A stretch of DNA of 64,000 bases from Bacteroidaceae bacterium. Lineage in GTDB: Bacteria; Bacteroidota; Bacteroidia; Bacteroidales; Bacteroidaceae. The position numbers were made by a program, and so were the translations under genes. This document shows, in pieces, positions 48,449 to 57,302 of the stretch; the stretch's first letter is position 1; the number at the start of each line of letters is the position of its first letter. Below the pieces are notes generated by a model. It saw only the letters and a program-made list of their open reading frames with translations, was not told the origin of the DNA and ran no database searches. Location: positions 1 to 64,000 of the forward strand of contig JAFYMW010000005.1 in the NCBI GenBank assembly GCA_017548165.1, given 5' to 3'.

Positions 48449-48788
48449 CTTCGTAATGTTTTATATAAGGTTTTCCCATTGATCCTGTAATGGAAACAAC
48501 ATCGAATCTAATATCCGCATCTATGGCATAATACCTAATATAGGCATCGGCAGCAAGAACTAGTCTATGCATCTTTTGGCGCGTAACAGCATCCTCTGGT
48601 CTACCATAGAAATTGTTTGCACGTGCCTTTACCTCCACAAAGACCACAACATCACCATCTCTAGCAACGATATCTATCTCTTTATGTCCGCTACGCCAGT
48701 TCCTATCAAGAATAACATATCCCTTGCGTCGTAGATAGTCAACAGCAATGTCCTCACCTTGTATGCCAAAACTATTGTGTTGCGCCAT
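48420..48788 (-). CDS. YraN family protein (UPF0102)
   Basis: A 122-residue protein of the UPF0102/YraN family, related to Holliday-junction and restriction-type nucleases. GEDIAVDYLRRKGYVILDRNWR (about 11-32) and E-I-D-I-V-A-R-D-G-D-V-V-V-F-V-E-V-K-A-R (about 37-56) give the PD-(D/E)xK-like site Asp...E-V-K. Enzymatic activity in this family is not established. It sits six bases after tadA and overlaps birA. Confidence 0.92.
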   Translation of the reverse strand: MAQHNSFGIQGEDIAVDYLRRKGYVILDRNWRSGHKEIDIVARDGDVVVFVEVKARANNFYGRPEDAVTRQKMHRLVLAADAYIRYYAIDADIRFDVVSITGSMGKPYIKHYEGAFRAGIGI

Positions 48789-48794
48789 GATGTA

Positions 48795-49226
48795 TCACCT
48801 TTTGTTCTTAAAGAATACCTTCATCAGGCCAGCACATTCCTCTTCCAACACACCAGCAACAACCTCACATCTGGGATGCAGTGCTTGTGGAGCAAAACGC
48901 CTATAACCACGCTTCTCATCAGAGGCGCCATATACCACACGGGATATTTGGCTCCACCCCAAAGCACCAGCACACATAATACATGGTTCCACTGTAACAT
49001 AGATGCAACAGTCTGTTAGGTATTTCCCCCCAAGGCATTCTGTAGCTGCCGTTATAGCTTGCATCTCCGCATGTGCCGTAACATCGTGTAGACGTTCTGT
49101 TAAGTTGTGTCCACGAGCAATGATGCGCCCATTGCATACCACCACAGCACCAATGGGCACTTCGCCCTCGGCAAAGGCCTTTTCAGCCTCAACGAGGGCT
49201 TGGTTCATAAATTGCTCGTCACTCAT
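48795..49226 (-). CDS. tadA: tRNA-specific adenosine deaminase
   Basis: A 143-residue zinc enzyme that converts A34 to inosine in tRNA-Arg. The zinc/catalytic motif HAEMQAI (about 53-59) and P-C-I-M-C-A-G-A-L (about 82-90) are intact. The start overlaps the upstream gene by four bases. A guanine deaminase role in the same family cannot be fully excluded, but length and motif order favour TadA. Confidence 0.93.
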   Translation of the reverse strand: MSDEQFMNQALVEAEKAFAEGEVPIGAVVVCNGRIIARGHNLTERLHDVTAHAEMQAITAATECLGGKYLTDCCIYVTVEPCIMCAGALGWSQISRVVYGASDEKRGYRRFAPQALHPRCEVVAGVLEEECAGLMKVFFKNKR

Positions 49227-49540
49227 TCCTGAGTTTCCCAGAACTCCAATTGGCCATCAACAACCCAACGAACATCCTCTGCGTCGAAATTGCCAATTTT
49301 CTCTTTCTTGGCCTGAACTACCATGAAATCGGCAGCAGCCTCAATATCTATCTCGGCCTCCTCAGCATCGTCGTCCATAAGACCTGCAGTCTCGCAATAT
49401 TCTGCAAAAGCATCCAGGAAATAATATAGTTCATCCTCGCTGAACTTATCCTTAACATCCTGTGGGAGATAGCCTTGAATAAAGGCTACAGTTTTGCGAT
49501 CCTCCTCGGCAAAGAAGAGTTCTTCGTTAAATTGGTCCAT
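49223..49540 (-). CDS. conserved hypothetical acidic protein
   Basis: A 105-residue, strongly acidic, probably helical protein (MDQFNEELFFAEEDRKTVAFI start; LEFWETQE end). I believe it is a conserved Bacteroidales gene found next to tadA but I know no function. It overlaps tadA by four bases and is 32 bases from trxA. Confidence 0.75.
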   Translation of the reverse strand: MDQFNEELFFAEEDRKTVAFIQGYLPQDVKDKFSEDELYYFLDAFAEYCETAGLMDDDAEEAEIDIEAAADFMVVQAKKEKIGNFDAEDVRWVVDGQLEFWETQE

Positions 49541-49572
49541 TGTGTTAGAATCTTTATTGTTGTCAATAAGAA

Positions 49573-49887
49573 TTATAGGAGAGCTTTTAACTTATCTTCC
49601 AAAACAGCCTTGGTGCAAGCACCTACTTGCTTGTCAACAACCTCACCATTCTTAATGAACAAGATGGTGGGAATGTTGCGCACACCAAAACGCATTGGAA
49701 GATCCTCGTCCTCCTCAATATCACACTTACCAATAATAGCCTGATCGGCATACTCTTCAGAAAGTTGTTCTACCAATGGAGCCACACGCTTGCAAGGACC
49801 ACACCATGTTGCCCAAAAATCCAATACTACAGGTTTACCTGTTGCTACCAATTCCTCGAAATTAGCGCTGTTGATAACTTGTGCCAT
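49573..49887 (-). CDS. trxA: thioredoxin
   Basis: A 104-residue cytosolic thioredoxin that reduces disulfides. The active site WCGPCK lies at residues 28-33, with the cis-proline in IPTILFIKNG (about 74) and a Phe-Trp-Ala-Thr segment before it. No signal peptide. It follows dnaE after 43 bases, an arrangement kept in other Bacteroidales. Confidence 0.97.
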   Translation of the reverse strand: MAQVINSANFEELVATGKPVVLDFWATWCGPCKRVAPLVEQLSEEYADQAIIGKCDIEEDEDLPMRFGVRNIPTILFIKNGEVVDKQVGACTKAVLEDKLKALL

Positions 49888-49930
49888 AATCGTTAATATA
49901 AATTTAAGTTATTACTATGTATATCACTAT

Positions 49931-52900
49931 TTAATTCAAGGTATATTCCAAACCTTCCTGATCGTGCAAGAAGTCCATCAGGTATCGAGTTGCTTGTACC
50001 TTCAAATCAGAAGGTTTCATCGACAAGGTACTACCATCAGCATTATGGAAAACAAACTCCAAAACTACCCTACCTGGTTCACTTCTAAGCATGTCTCCAA
50101 GCATCAATACAAGTTCCTCTGTCAAAGTATCAACATTAAGGTGTATGGTAAGTTTCTGTATCAAGTCGTCTTTGACATCGCTGAGATACTGTATTTCTCC
50201 TATACCTATTTGAAGACGCGTGGCATCGTACCTGCCCGGTTGAACTCTTCCAGTTATATATAATGTACTGCCCACCATCATATACCCCCCCCATTTGGCC
50301 CAATCTTGGCCAAAAAGAGGAATCTCACCCTGTCCGCTATAGTCCTCTATGGTAACAATACCATAACCTTGTCCCCGCTTACTAATACCAGTCTTAACAT
50401 TGGTAACTATGCCACCTAAAGTGAAATCACAATCAACAAACTCTACCGGATCTTCTAAGTCTGTTGCATGCATAGTACAAATATCGCGAATTATCACTAC
50501 ATATTCGTCAAGCGGATGACCAGAAAGATAAATGCCAACTAAATCGCGCTCCTTATTAAGGCGCTCCAACATGCTCCACGGCTCTGCTGTCGGAATAGGT
50601 GGGGTACTAACTTCTACCATATCAGCGCCAAACAGAGAATACTGTGCTTCCTGCATACTTTGTTGGTAGCTACTACCATATCTTGTGAGTGTATCAAGGA
50701 ACATCTCACCCTTAGTACCATAAGCGAAGAACTGCTCACGTCTAATCTGGTTCTTGAAAGCATCAAAAGCACCACTTAGAGCAAGGCATTCCAAACCACT
50801 ACGTTTGACTGCCGACATGGGTATACGCTGAATAAAGTCAAACAAATCCTTGTAGGGGCCATTCTTTTCCCTTTCGCTCACAATAACTTCTGCTGCTGAT
50901 TCACCAAGACCCTTGATAGCCATAAGACCAAAACGTATCTGTGACTTGGCATTAACACCAAAGTTGGCATGGGACTCATTGACATCAGGACCAAGTACTT
51001 CAATCTTCAAGGAACGACATTCGTCGAGCAATTTTGTAATTTCCTTAATATCATCCTTACGACGAGTAAGCAATGCTGCCATAAACTCGGCAGGATAGTG
51101 AGCCTTAAGATAGGCCGTCTGGTATGCCACCCAAGAATAACATGCGGCATGCGACTTATTAAAAGCATAAGATGCAAACTTTTCCCAGTCGCCCCATATC
51201 TTCTCCAAAATCTTTGGGTCGTGGCCGTTGCGCACTCCACCTTCGATAAACTTAGGTTTCATCGCATCTACGATATCCTTTTTCTTCTTACCCATGGCCT
51301 TACGCAGAGCATCACTCTCGCCACGGGTAAAGTCGGCCAACAGTCTACTCAATAGCATCACCTGCTCTTGATACACAGTGATTCCATAGGTATCCTTCAA
51401 ATACTTCTCCATTATAGGAAGGTCGTACTTGATTTCCTCCTGTCCGTTCTTACGAGCAATGAAAGAAGGTATATAGTCCATAGGTCCTGGACGATACAGG
51501 GCATTCATGGCTATCAAGTCCTCGAAGACTGTGGGACGAAGTTCCTTGAGGTACTTCTGCATGCCTGCTGATTCGAACTGAAAAGTACCTATGGTACGTC
51601 CTTCTTGATATAGTTTGTATGTCAGTTCGTCGTCTATCGGCAAATTATCGGGGTCGATATCTACTCCATGCGCTTCCTTGATGACACGGCAAGCCTCCTT
51701 CATCTCGGAAAGGGTCTTTAATCCAAGGAAGTCCATCTTGATTAAACCAGTAGACTCTATGACATGACCATCATACTGCGTCACGGCTGTCTTCTCACCA
51801 GGAAAATCCGGATCATCTGCAGTACTTACTGGAACATGCTCTGATATAGGGTCGCGACAAATAATGAAACCGCAAGCGTGGATACCAGTACCACGAATAT
51901 TACCCTCAAGCATGCGAGCATATTTAATGGTATTGGCAAGAATAGGATCAGAACTTGCCTCAGCTTGTTGAAGTTCTGGTGTGCACTTGATAGCATTTGC
52001 CAAATTCATCTTTAGATCCTTGCCATCCAAACTAAGTCTATCGGGTATAGCCTTACATAAGGCATTGGCTTTGTCAAGAGGAAGTTTCTCTATTCGCGCC
52101 ACATCCTTGAGGCTGTTCTTCGTAGCCATGGTGGAGTATGTGATGATATGGGCACAGTTTTCCTTACCATATTTGTCCATCACCCATTGCAACACCTTAC
52201 CACGACCGTCGTCGTCAAAATCGGTATCAATATCAGGAAGAGAGATACGATCGGGATTGAGAAAACGTTCGAAAAGAAGATCATACTTCATGGGATCTAG
52301 GCGTGTGATTCCCAAGCAGTAGGCCACCACACTACCTGCAGCAGAACCACGCCCAGGGCCTACCCACACACCAAGTTCATTGCGCGCCGAGTTGATAAAA
52401 TCCTGAACGATAAGAAAGTAACCAGGAAAACCCATCGTCTTCATGATGTGCAATTCGAAGCGTATGCGGTCGTCCACCTCTTTGGTAAGTTCTTCACCAT
52501 ACAATTTGTGTGCTCCCTCATAGGCAAGATAACCCAAATAGTCAGCTTCAAACTTTATTCGATACAATCTATCCAAACCTCCCAACTTGACAATCTTTTT
52601 CTCACCATCTTCTCTGGACATAGGATTCTCTCCGTTTTCATCGGCAGTAAACTCACGGAACAAATCCTCGGTGGTATAGCGTTGACGCCATTGCTCCTCT
52701 GTACCGAATTCCTCGGGAATAGGGAAAAATGGCATAATCGGATTTGAATCCAAATTGTAGGTTTCCACCTTGTCCAAAATCTCTATGGTATTTGATAGAG
52801 AGTGAGGCAAATCAAAGAACACTTGATTCATCTCCTCACGAGTCTTGAACCATTCCTGCTTAGTATAAAGCATTCGTGAAGGATCGTTCAAATCTCTGCC

Positions 52901-53644
52901 TGTAGAAAGACACAGAAGATGATCATGTGCCTCAGCATTATCTTCGTCAACAAAATGTGTATCATTGGTGGCGATAACCTTCACTCCGTGTTTTTCTGCC
53001 AATTCCAGAATAACAGCATTCACCTTAGATTGCAATTCGTACACTTCACGATTTGCCCTCTGACGTGGATCTGTAACCTTGTGACGTTGAATTTCAAGAT
53101 AATAGTCGTCTCCCCAGATGCCCTTGAACCACGCTATGGCCTCCTCGGCTGCATGCAGGTCGTCCGCCATTATCTTTTTGGGAACCTCTCCACCCAAGCA
53201 AGCGGAAGCGATGATAAGGCCCTCATGAAATTGTTCCAAATCTTTGTGATCAGTACGAGGACGCATATAATAGCCATCAACCCATGAACGACTAACCAAT
53301 TTTATCAAGTTTTTGTAACCAACCTCATTCTTGGCCAAAACTATCAAATGCCATCCGCTTTGATCTTGCTTAATCTCCTTCAATGACTTGTCGCCACGAC
53401 GAGCAACATACATCTCGCATCCGAATATGGGTTTAAATGGTTCCAGTCCCTCCTTCTTACGTTTACCATTCACCTTGGCACAATAGTCAAAAAAATCCTT
53501 TATGCCAAACATATTACCATGGTCGGTCACTGCCATGCCACGCATACCATCGGCTATAGCCTTATCCACCAGACGAGGGATACTTGCCTGACCGTCCAGA
53601 AGGGAATATTGTGTATGAACATGAAGGTGAACGTAATCTTCCAT
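49931..53644 (-). CDS. dnaE: DNA polymerase III alpha subunit
   Basis: A 1237-residue replicative polymerase. The PHP domain opens with HLHVHTQYSLLDG (6-18). The palm carries the catalytic aspartates in LPDIDTDFDDDGRG (about 465-478), preceded by GPGRGSAAGS. The helix-hairpin-helix and OB-fold domains follow, and QYSLF near residue 1000 is a beta-clamp binding motif. Length is within the DnaE1 range. First gene of the operon ending at pyrH. Confidence 0.97.
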   Translation of the reverse strand: MEDYVHLHVHTQYSLLDGQASIPRLVDKAIADGMRGMAVTDHGNMFGIKDFFDYCAKVNGKRKKEGLEPFKPIFGCEMYVARRGDKSLKEIKQDQSGWHLIVLAKNEVGYKNLIKLVSRSWVDGYYMRPRTDHKDLEQFHEGLIIASACLGGEVPKKIMADDLHAAEEAIAWFKGIWGDDYYLEIQRHKVTDPRQRANREVYELQSKVNAVILELAEKHGVKVIATNDTHFVDEDNAEAHDHLLCLSTGRDLNDPSRMLYTKQEWFKTREEMNQVFFDLPHSLSNTIEILDKVETYNLDSNPIMPFFPIPEEFGTEEQWRQRYTTEDLFREFTADENGENPMSREDGEKKIVKLGGLDRLYRIKFEADYLGYLAYEGAHKLYGEELTKEVDDRIRFELHIMKTMGFPGYFLIVQDFINSARNELGVWVGPGRGSAAGSVVAYCLGITRLDPMKYDLLFERFLNPDRISLPDIDTDFDDDGRGKVLQWVMDKYGKENCAHIITYSTMATKNSLKDVARIEKLPLDKANALCKAIPDRLSLDGKDLKMNLANAIKCTPELQQAEASSDPILANTIKYARMLEGNIRGTGIHACGFIICRDPISEHVPVSTADDPDFPGEKTAVTQYDGHVIESTGLIKMDFLGLKTLSEMKEACRVIKEAHGVDIDPDNLPIDDELTYKLYQEGRTIGTFQFESAGMQKYLKELRPTVFEDLIAMNALYRPGPMDYIPSFIARKNGQEEIKYDLPIMEKYLKDTYGITVYQEQVMLLSRLLADFTRGESDALRKAMGKKKKDIVDAMKPKFIEGGVRNGHDPKILEKIWGDWEKFASYAFNKSHAACYSWVAYQTAYLKAHYPAEFMAALLTRRKDDIKEITKLLDECRSLKIEVLGPDVNESHANFGVNAKSQIRFGLMAIKGLGESAAEVIVSEREKNGPYKDLFDFIQRIPMSAVKRSGLECLALSGAFDAFKNQIRREQFFAYGTKGEMFLDTLTRYGSSYQQSMQEAQYSLFGADMVEVSTPPIPTAEPWSMLERLNKERDLVGIYLSGHPLDEYVVIIRDICTMHATDLEDPVEFVDCDFTLGGIVTNVKTGISKRGQGYGIVTIEDYSGQGEIPLFGQDWAKWGGYMMVGSTLYITGRVQPGRYDATRLQIGIGEIQYLSDVKDDLIQKLTIHLNVDTLTEELVLMLGDMLRSEPGRVVLEFVFHNADGSTLSMKPSDLKVQATRYLMDFLHDQEGLEYTLN

Positions 53645-53775
53645 TTCTAACTCGCTTTTCCGTTTTCAAGGTATAAAGATATGGCTTTTTATCCTTGTCG
53701 CACTGACAAAAAGGCGTTTTTTGGTTCTTTTTATAAAAAAATAGCACTCATCTACACATTATTAATATTATTTTG

Positions 53776-53783
53776 TATCTTTG
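53776..53783 (+). promoter_or_regulatory. -7 element of psd
   Basis: TATCTTTG fits TAnnTTTG 20 bases before psd; no clear -33 TTG is at the right distance. Confidence 0.55.
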
Positions 53784-53803
53784 TACATAAAAAATCATAA
53801 ATC

Positions 53804-54502
53804 ATGGGCAAAAGACTACGCAAACTAAAGAAAATACGCCTCCACCGTGAAGGCACTAGTACTTTGGTATTGGGATTCATTGCATACGCATCCCTCAACG
53901 CATTGGTATACCTTATATGTGCACCAATATGTCCTTTAGTCAGTCATGTTTTTTTCGGTATCACAACCATAATCTATCTTGTTCTGGTCAATTTCTTCCG
54001 TTGTCCAATAAGACACTATGAAGATGCCGACACAGATGGATTGATTATTGCACCTGCCGACGGCAAGATTGTCGTTATAGAGGAAGTCGAGGAAAACGAA
54101 TATTTCCATGACCGCCGCTTGATGGTAAGTATCTTTATGAGTCTTTTCAACGTACATGCCAACTGGACTCCATGTGACGGTAAGGTAAAAATGGTGCGCC
54201 ACCACGACGGGCGATATCAAGCTGCATGGCTTCCAAAATCTTCTACAGAAAACGAACGTAGCACCGTTGTCATTACCACATCAACTGGACAAGACATCTT
54301 GGTACGTCAGGTAGCTGGAGCTATGGCACGACGCATTGTTACATACCTACAGGAAGGTGACACATGTGAGATTGACGAGCACATGGGTTTTATCAAGCTT
54401 GGTAGCCGTGTGGACATATATCTACCAATAGGCACTAAAGTTGATGTTCAGTTGGGCCAACGCACCACTGGTAACGAGACCATAATAGCCCGACTCTCAT
54501 GA
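53804..54502 (+). CDS. psd: phosphatidylserine decarboxylase proenzyme
   Basis: A 232-residue pyruvoyl enzyme that makes phosphatidylethanolamine. A basic N-terminus and membrane segments (about 20-65) are followed by the catalytic domain with IIAPADGKIVVIEE (about 82-95), FMSLFNVHANW and the self-cleavage site KLGSRVD, splitting Gly200 from Ser201. It is the short, archaeal-type (PSD-A) form. The stop overlaps the pssA start by four bases. Confidence 0.95.
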   Translation: MGKRLRKLKKIRLHREGTSTLVLGFIAYASLNALVYLICAPICPLVSHVFFGITTIIYLVLVNFFRCPIRHYEDADTDGLIIAPADGKIVVIEEVEENEYFHDRRLMVSIFMSLFNVHANWTPCDGKVKMVRHHDGRYQAAWLPKSSTENERSTVVITTSTGQDILVRQVAGAMARRIVTYLQEGDTCEIDEHMGFIKLGSRVDIYLPIGTKVDVQLGQRTTGNETIIARLS

Positions 54503-55221
54503 AAAAGCATATCCCCAACATCATCACATGCTGCAATTTAATATGCGGTTGCATTGCTTGTGGAGCTGCGTTCCAATCGCCCATGCCAGTCAACTACTTC
54601 TGGGCTATAGTATTCATTTTGGCCGGAGCAATCTTTGATTTCTTTGACGGCATGGTGGCACGTGCACTTGGTGTGAGTTCTCCCATAGGCAAGGAACTTG
54701 ACTCATTGGCAGACGTTGTCACATTTGGCGTTGCACCTAGCGCTATGATTTTTTGTCTGTTCCGCGAGGTACAATACCCAGAATTCATGGAATCTCTGCG
54801 CGGCATAATGCCCTACACTGCTTTTATCATGGCAGCTTTCTCTGCACTGAGGTTAGCGAAATTCAACATCGATACAAGACAGACATCCTCATTCATAGGT
54901 CTACCAACCCCTGCCAACGCATTATTTTGGGGTAGCCTTATCGTTGGACAACATGCATTCCTTGTAAGCGGTAAGTTCAATGCGATTTTCTTGTTCCTCT
55001 TCATGCTACTTTTCTGTTTCCTATTGGTGGCAGAACTTCCTTTGTTTGCATTGAAGTTCAAGAACCTTTCATGGCATGATAACAAAACAAAGTACCTTTT
55101 CTTGGTCGGTTGTGTCCCATGCTTCCTTTTGGAAGAGAGTTGTTTTGCTGCTATCATAATGTGGTACGTGTTGCTTTCATTATTATCTCCCTTTATCAAC
55201 TCTGGGAAAGAACATGACTGA
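54499..55221 (+). CDS. pssA: CDP-diacylglycerol--serine O-phosphatidyltransferase
   Basis: A 240-residue membrane enzyme that makes phosphatidylserine, the substrate of psd. The CDP-alcohol phosphotransferase motif D-x2-D-G-x2-A-R-x8-G-x3-D-x3-D reads FDFFDGMVARALGVSSPIGK followed by ELDSLAD (about residues 47-73). Around six membrane segments are visible. It overlaps psd by four bases and tsaE by eight, so psd, pssA and tsaE are translationally coupled. Confidence 0.95.
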   Translation: MKKHIPNIITCCNLICGCIACGAAFQSPMPVNYFWAIVFILAGAIFDFFDGMVARALGVSSPIGKELDSLADVVTFGVAPSAMIFCLFREVQYPEFMESLRGIMPYTAFIMAAFSALRLAKFNIDTRQTSSFIGLPTPANALFWGSLIVGQHAFLVSGKFNAIFLFLFMLLFCFLLVAELPLFALKFKNLSWHDNKTKYLFLVGCVPCFLLEESCFAAIIMWYVLLSLLSPFINSGKEHD

Positions 55222-55627
55222 AATCCTCATACCTTCTATTGATTGTATCGGTCAGGCTGCCAAAGAGTTTGTTGCCCAGATAGGGCAACAACGCATCTTT
55301 GCCTTCTATGGTGGAATGGGAGCAGGCAAGACAACCTTCATCAAAGCCGTATGTCAACAACTTGGCGTAACAGATACTGTCAGTTCCCCCACATTTGCCA
55401 TAGTCAACGAATATGGTTCTAGCCTCGGCCCCATCTACCATTTCGATTTCTATCGCATCAAGAACATTAGCGAAGTACTCGACCTCGGCTTTGAAGACTA
55501 TGCCTATAGTGGTAACCTCTGCTTTATGGAATGGCCTGAGCTTATAGAAGAAATCTTACCCGAAGAAACCATTTGCGTCCGTATTGAAGAAATAGCCGAC
55601 GGCAAGCGATTGCTTACCATCGACTAA
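55214..55627 (+). CDS. tsaE: tRNA t6A biosynthesis ATPase TsaE
   Basis: A 137-residue P-loop ATPase that helps TsaB-TsaD place threonylcarbamoyl on A37. The Walker A motif GGMGAGKTTF lies at 33-42, VSSPTFAIVNEY and HFDFYRI follow, and MEWPELIEE is the Walker B-like region. It is the last gene of psd-pssA-tsaE. porX runs toward it on the other strand. Confidence 0.95.
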   Translation: MTEILIPSIDCIGQAAKEFVAQIGQQRIFAFYGGMGAGKTTFIKAVCQQLGVTDTVSSPTFAIVNEYGSSLGPIYHFDFYRIKNISEVLDLGFEDYAYSGNLCFMEWPELIEEILPEETICVRIEEIADGKRLLTID

Positions 55628-55666
55628 ATAAGGTCTAAAAAATGAGAGGAAACCTTAAGTTCTGGC

Positions 55667-57235
55667 TTATCTTTTCTTTCCTTGAAGAACTATCAATGGC
55701 ACAAGCATTTCTTCCATACTGATACCACCATGCTGGAAGGTGTCGCGATAGTACTGCACATAATAATTGTAATTATTGGGATAAGCCAGGAAATCCTGAT
55801 TCTGTGCAAAGATATATGCTGTACTAATATTGGGAGCAGGCAATCCTGCCTTGCGTGGTTCACGTACCTCAAAGACTTCGCGAGCATTATAGCTAAGATT
55901 CTTGCCTAACTTATAACGAAGATTAGTATTGACGTTCTTGTCGCCTATCACCTTAACAGGATTATTAGCACGAACAGAACCATGGTCTGTGGTAAGCACC
56001 ACTATACAATCTATAGCAGAAAGAGCACGGAAGAGTTCAGCAACAGCAGAATGACGGAACCAACTCCGAGTGATACTACGATAAGCTGCTTCGTTGTTAG
56101 CGAGTTCACGAACCATGCGACTCTCTGTGCGTGCATGGGAGAGCATATCAACAAAATTCAGCACAACTATATTCAAATCGTTTTGCAACAATGAAGGCAA
56201 CTGCTGAACCAATTTCTCTGCTGCCGAGGAATCGTTGACCTTGCTATAAGAAAAAGAGTGACGACGACGAAAACGGTCAAACTGCGTCTGTACCATTGGT
56301 GATTCATTGAGGTTCTTACCCTCCTCAGAATCCTCATCAACCCACAACTGTGGAAACATTGCTTCTATCTCTATAGGCATAAGCCCAGAGAAAATGGCAT
56401 TACGCGCATACTGTGTTGCTGTTGGCAAAATGCTACAGTACATTGCCTCCTCCACATTAAAATCCTCCGAAACTTCTGGCAGTAGTGTCTTCCACTGATC
56501 CCAACGCAAATTATCAACAAGCAGGAAAAATACCTTCTCGCCCTTGCCTAAAAGAGGGAAAACATGGCTTTTGAATATCTCCGGTGACATCAGCGGACGG
56601 TTGTTGTCCGATTGATGTTGTACCAACGTCTCCATCCAGCTCATATAATTCTTGCGCACAAACTTACAGAACTCAACATTCGCCTCACGCTTCTGCATAG
56701 CAAGCATCTCCTTCATCTCAGCAGCAGCATCCTCAAGTTCCAATTCCCAACGCACAAGAGTTTTGTAGACCTCCATCCAATCTGATATAGTAAGCGAGTC
56801 GTTTATCTGCATAGACAAGCGGCAGAAGTTCTGCTGATATGCTGTTTGAGTAGCCTCGTTTACTATCTCCCGCGAATGTATATTTTTCTTGAGAGACAGG
56901 AGTATCTGAGTAGGATTAACTGGTTTTATGAGATAATCCGCTATCTTGGCACCAATAGCCTGGTTCATAATATTCTCCTCTTCGCTCTTTGTTACCATTA
57001 CCACAGGTGTAGTAGGAAGAATATCCTTTATGCGAGCCAGAGTTTCCAGTCCACTGAGTCCAGGCATATTCTCGTCAAGGAGAACCAAATCATAATTAAA
57101 CTTCTGACACAACTCCAGAGCATCATAGCCATTTGTTGCCGTATCAAGGCTATACCCTTTCTTCTCCAAGAATATAATGTGTGCTTTGAGTAAATCTATC
57201 TCATCGTCAACCCACAATAGTCTGTATGTCATCAT
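55667..57235 (-). CDS. porX: PorX, response regulator with PglZ phosphodiesterase domain
   Basis: A 522-residue protein with a receiver domain (WVDDE, phospho-acceptor Asp54 in VLLDENMPG, VMVTKSEEE, LIKPVNP) and a helical linker, then an alkaline-phosphatase-like PglZ domain (about 200-522) with VDNLRWDQW, the PTATQYARNAIFSG nucleophile region and TTDHGS. In Porphyromonas gingivalis PorX acts with PorY and SigP to control type IX secretion and cleaves oligonucleotides. I place the start at the ATG at 57235, not at the TTG at 57244. porW lies 67 bases upstream on the same strand. Confidence 0.93.
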   Translation of the reverse strand: MMTYRLLWVDDEIDLLKAHIIFLEKKGYSLDTATNGYDALELCQKFNYDLVLLDENMPGLSGLETLARIKDILPTTPVVMVTKSEEENIMNQAIGAKIADYLIKPVNPTQILLSLKKNIHSREIVNEATQTAYQQNFCRLSMQINDSLTISDWMEVYKTLVRWELELEDAAAEMKEMLAMQKREANVEFCKFVRKNYMSWMETLVQHQSDNNRPLMSPEIFKSHVFPLLGKGEKVFFLLVDNLRWDQWKTLLPEVSEDFNVEEAMYCSILPTATQYARNAIFSGLMPIEIEAMFPQLWVDEDSEEGKNLNESPMVQTQFDRFRRRHSFSYSKVNDSSAAEKLVQQLPSLLQNDLNIVVLNFVDMLSHARTESRMVRELANNEAAYRSITRSWFRHSAVAELFRALSAIDCIVVLTTDHGSVRANNPVKVIGDKNVNTNLRYKLGKNLSYNAREVFEVREPRKAGLPAPNISTAYIFAQNQDFLAYPNNYNYYVQYYRDTFQHGGISMEEMLVPLIVLQGKKR

Positions 57236-57280
57236 GTTTTTCAATGTTTCTTGTTTTTAGTCTTAAGCCTCGATTATCTC

Positions 57281-57301
57281 TTTTCAGTTTTCCGTTTTCA
57301 C
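57281..57301. repeat. three 7-base units
   Basis: TTTTCAG, TTTTCCG, TTTTCAC in phase between porW and porX; the same pattern occurs at 29917-29937 and 53656-53669. Confidence 0.5.
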
Positions 57302-57302
57302 A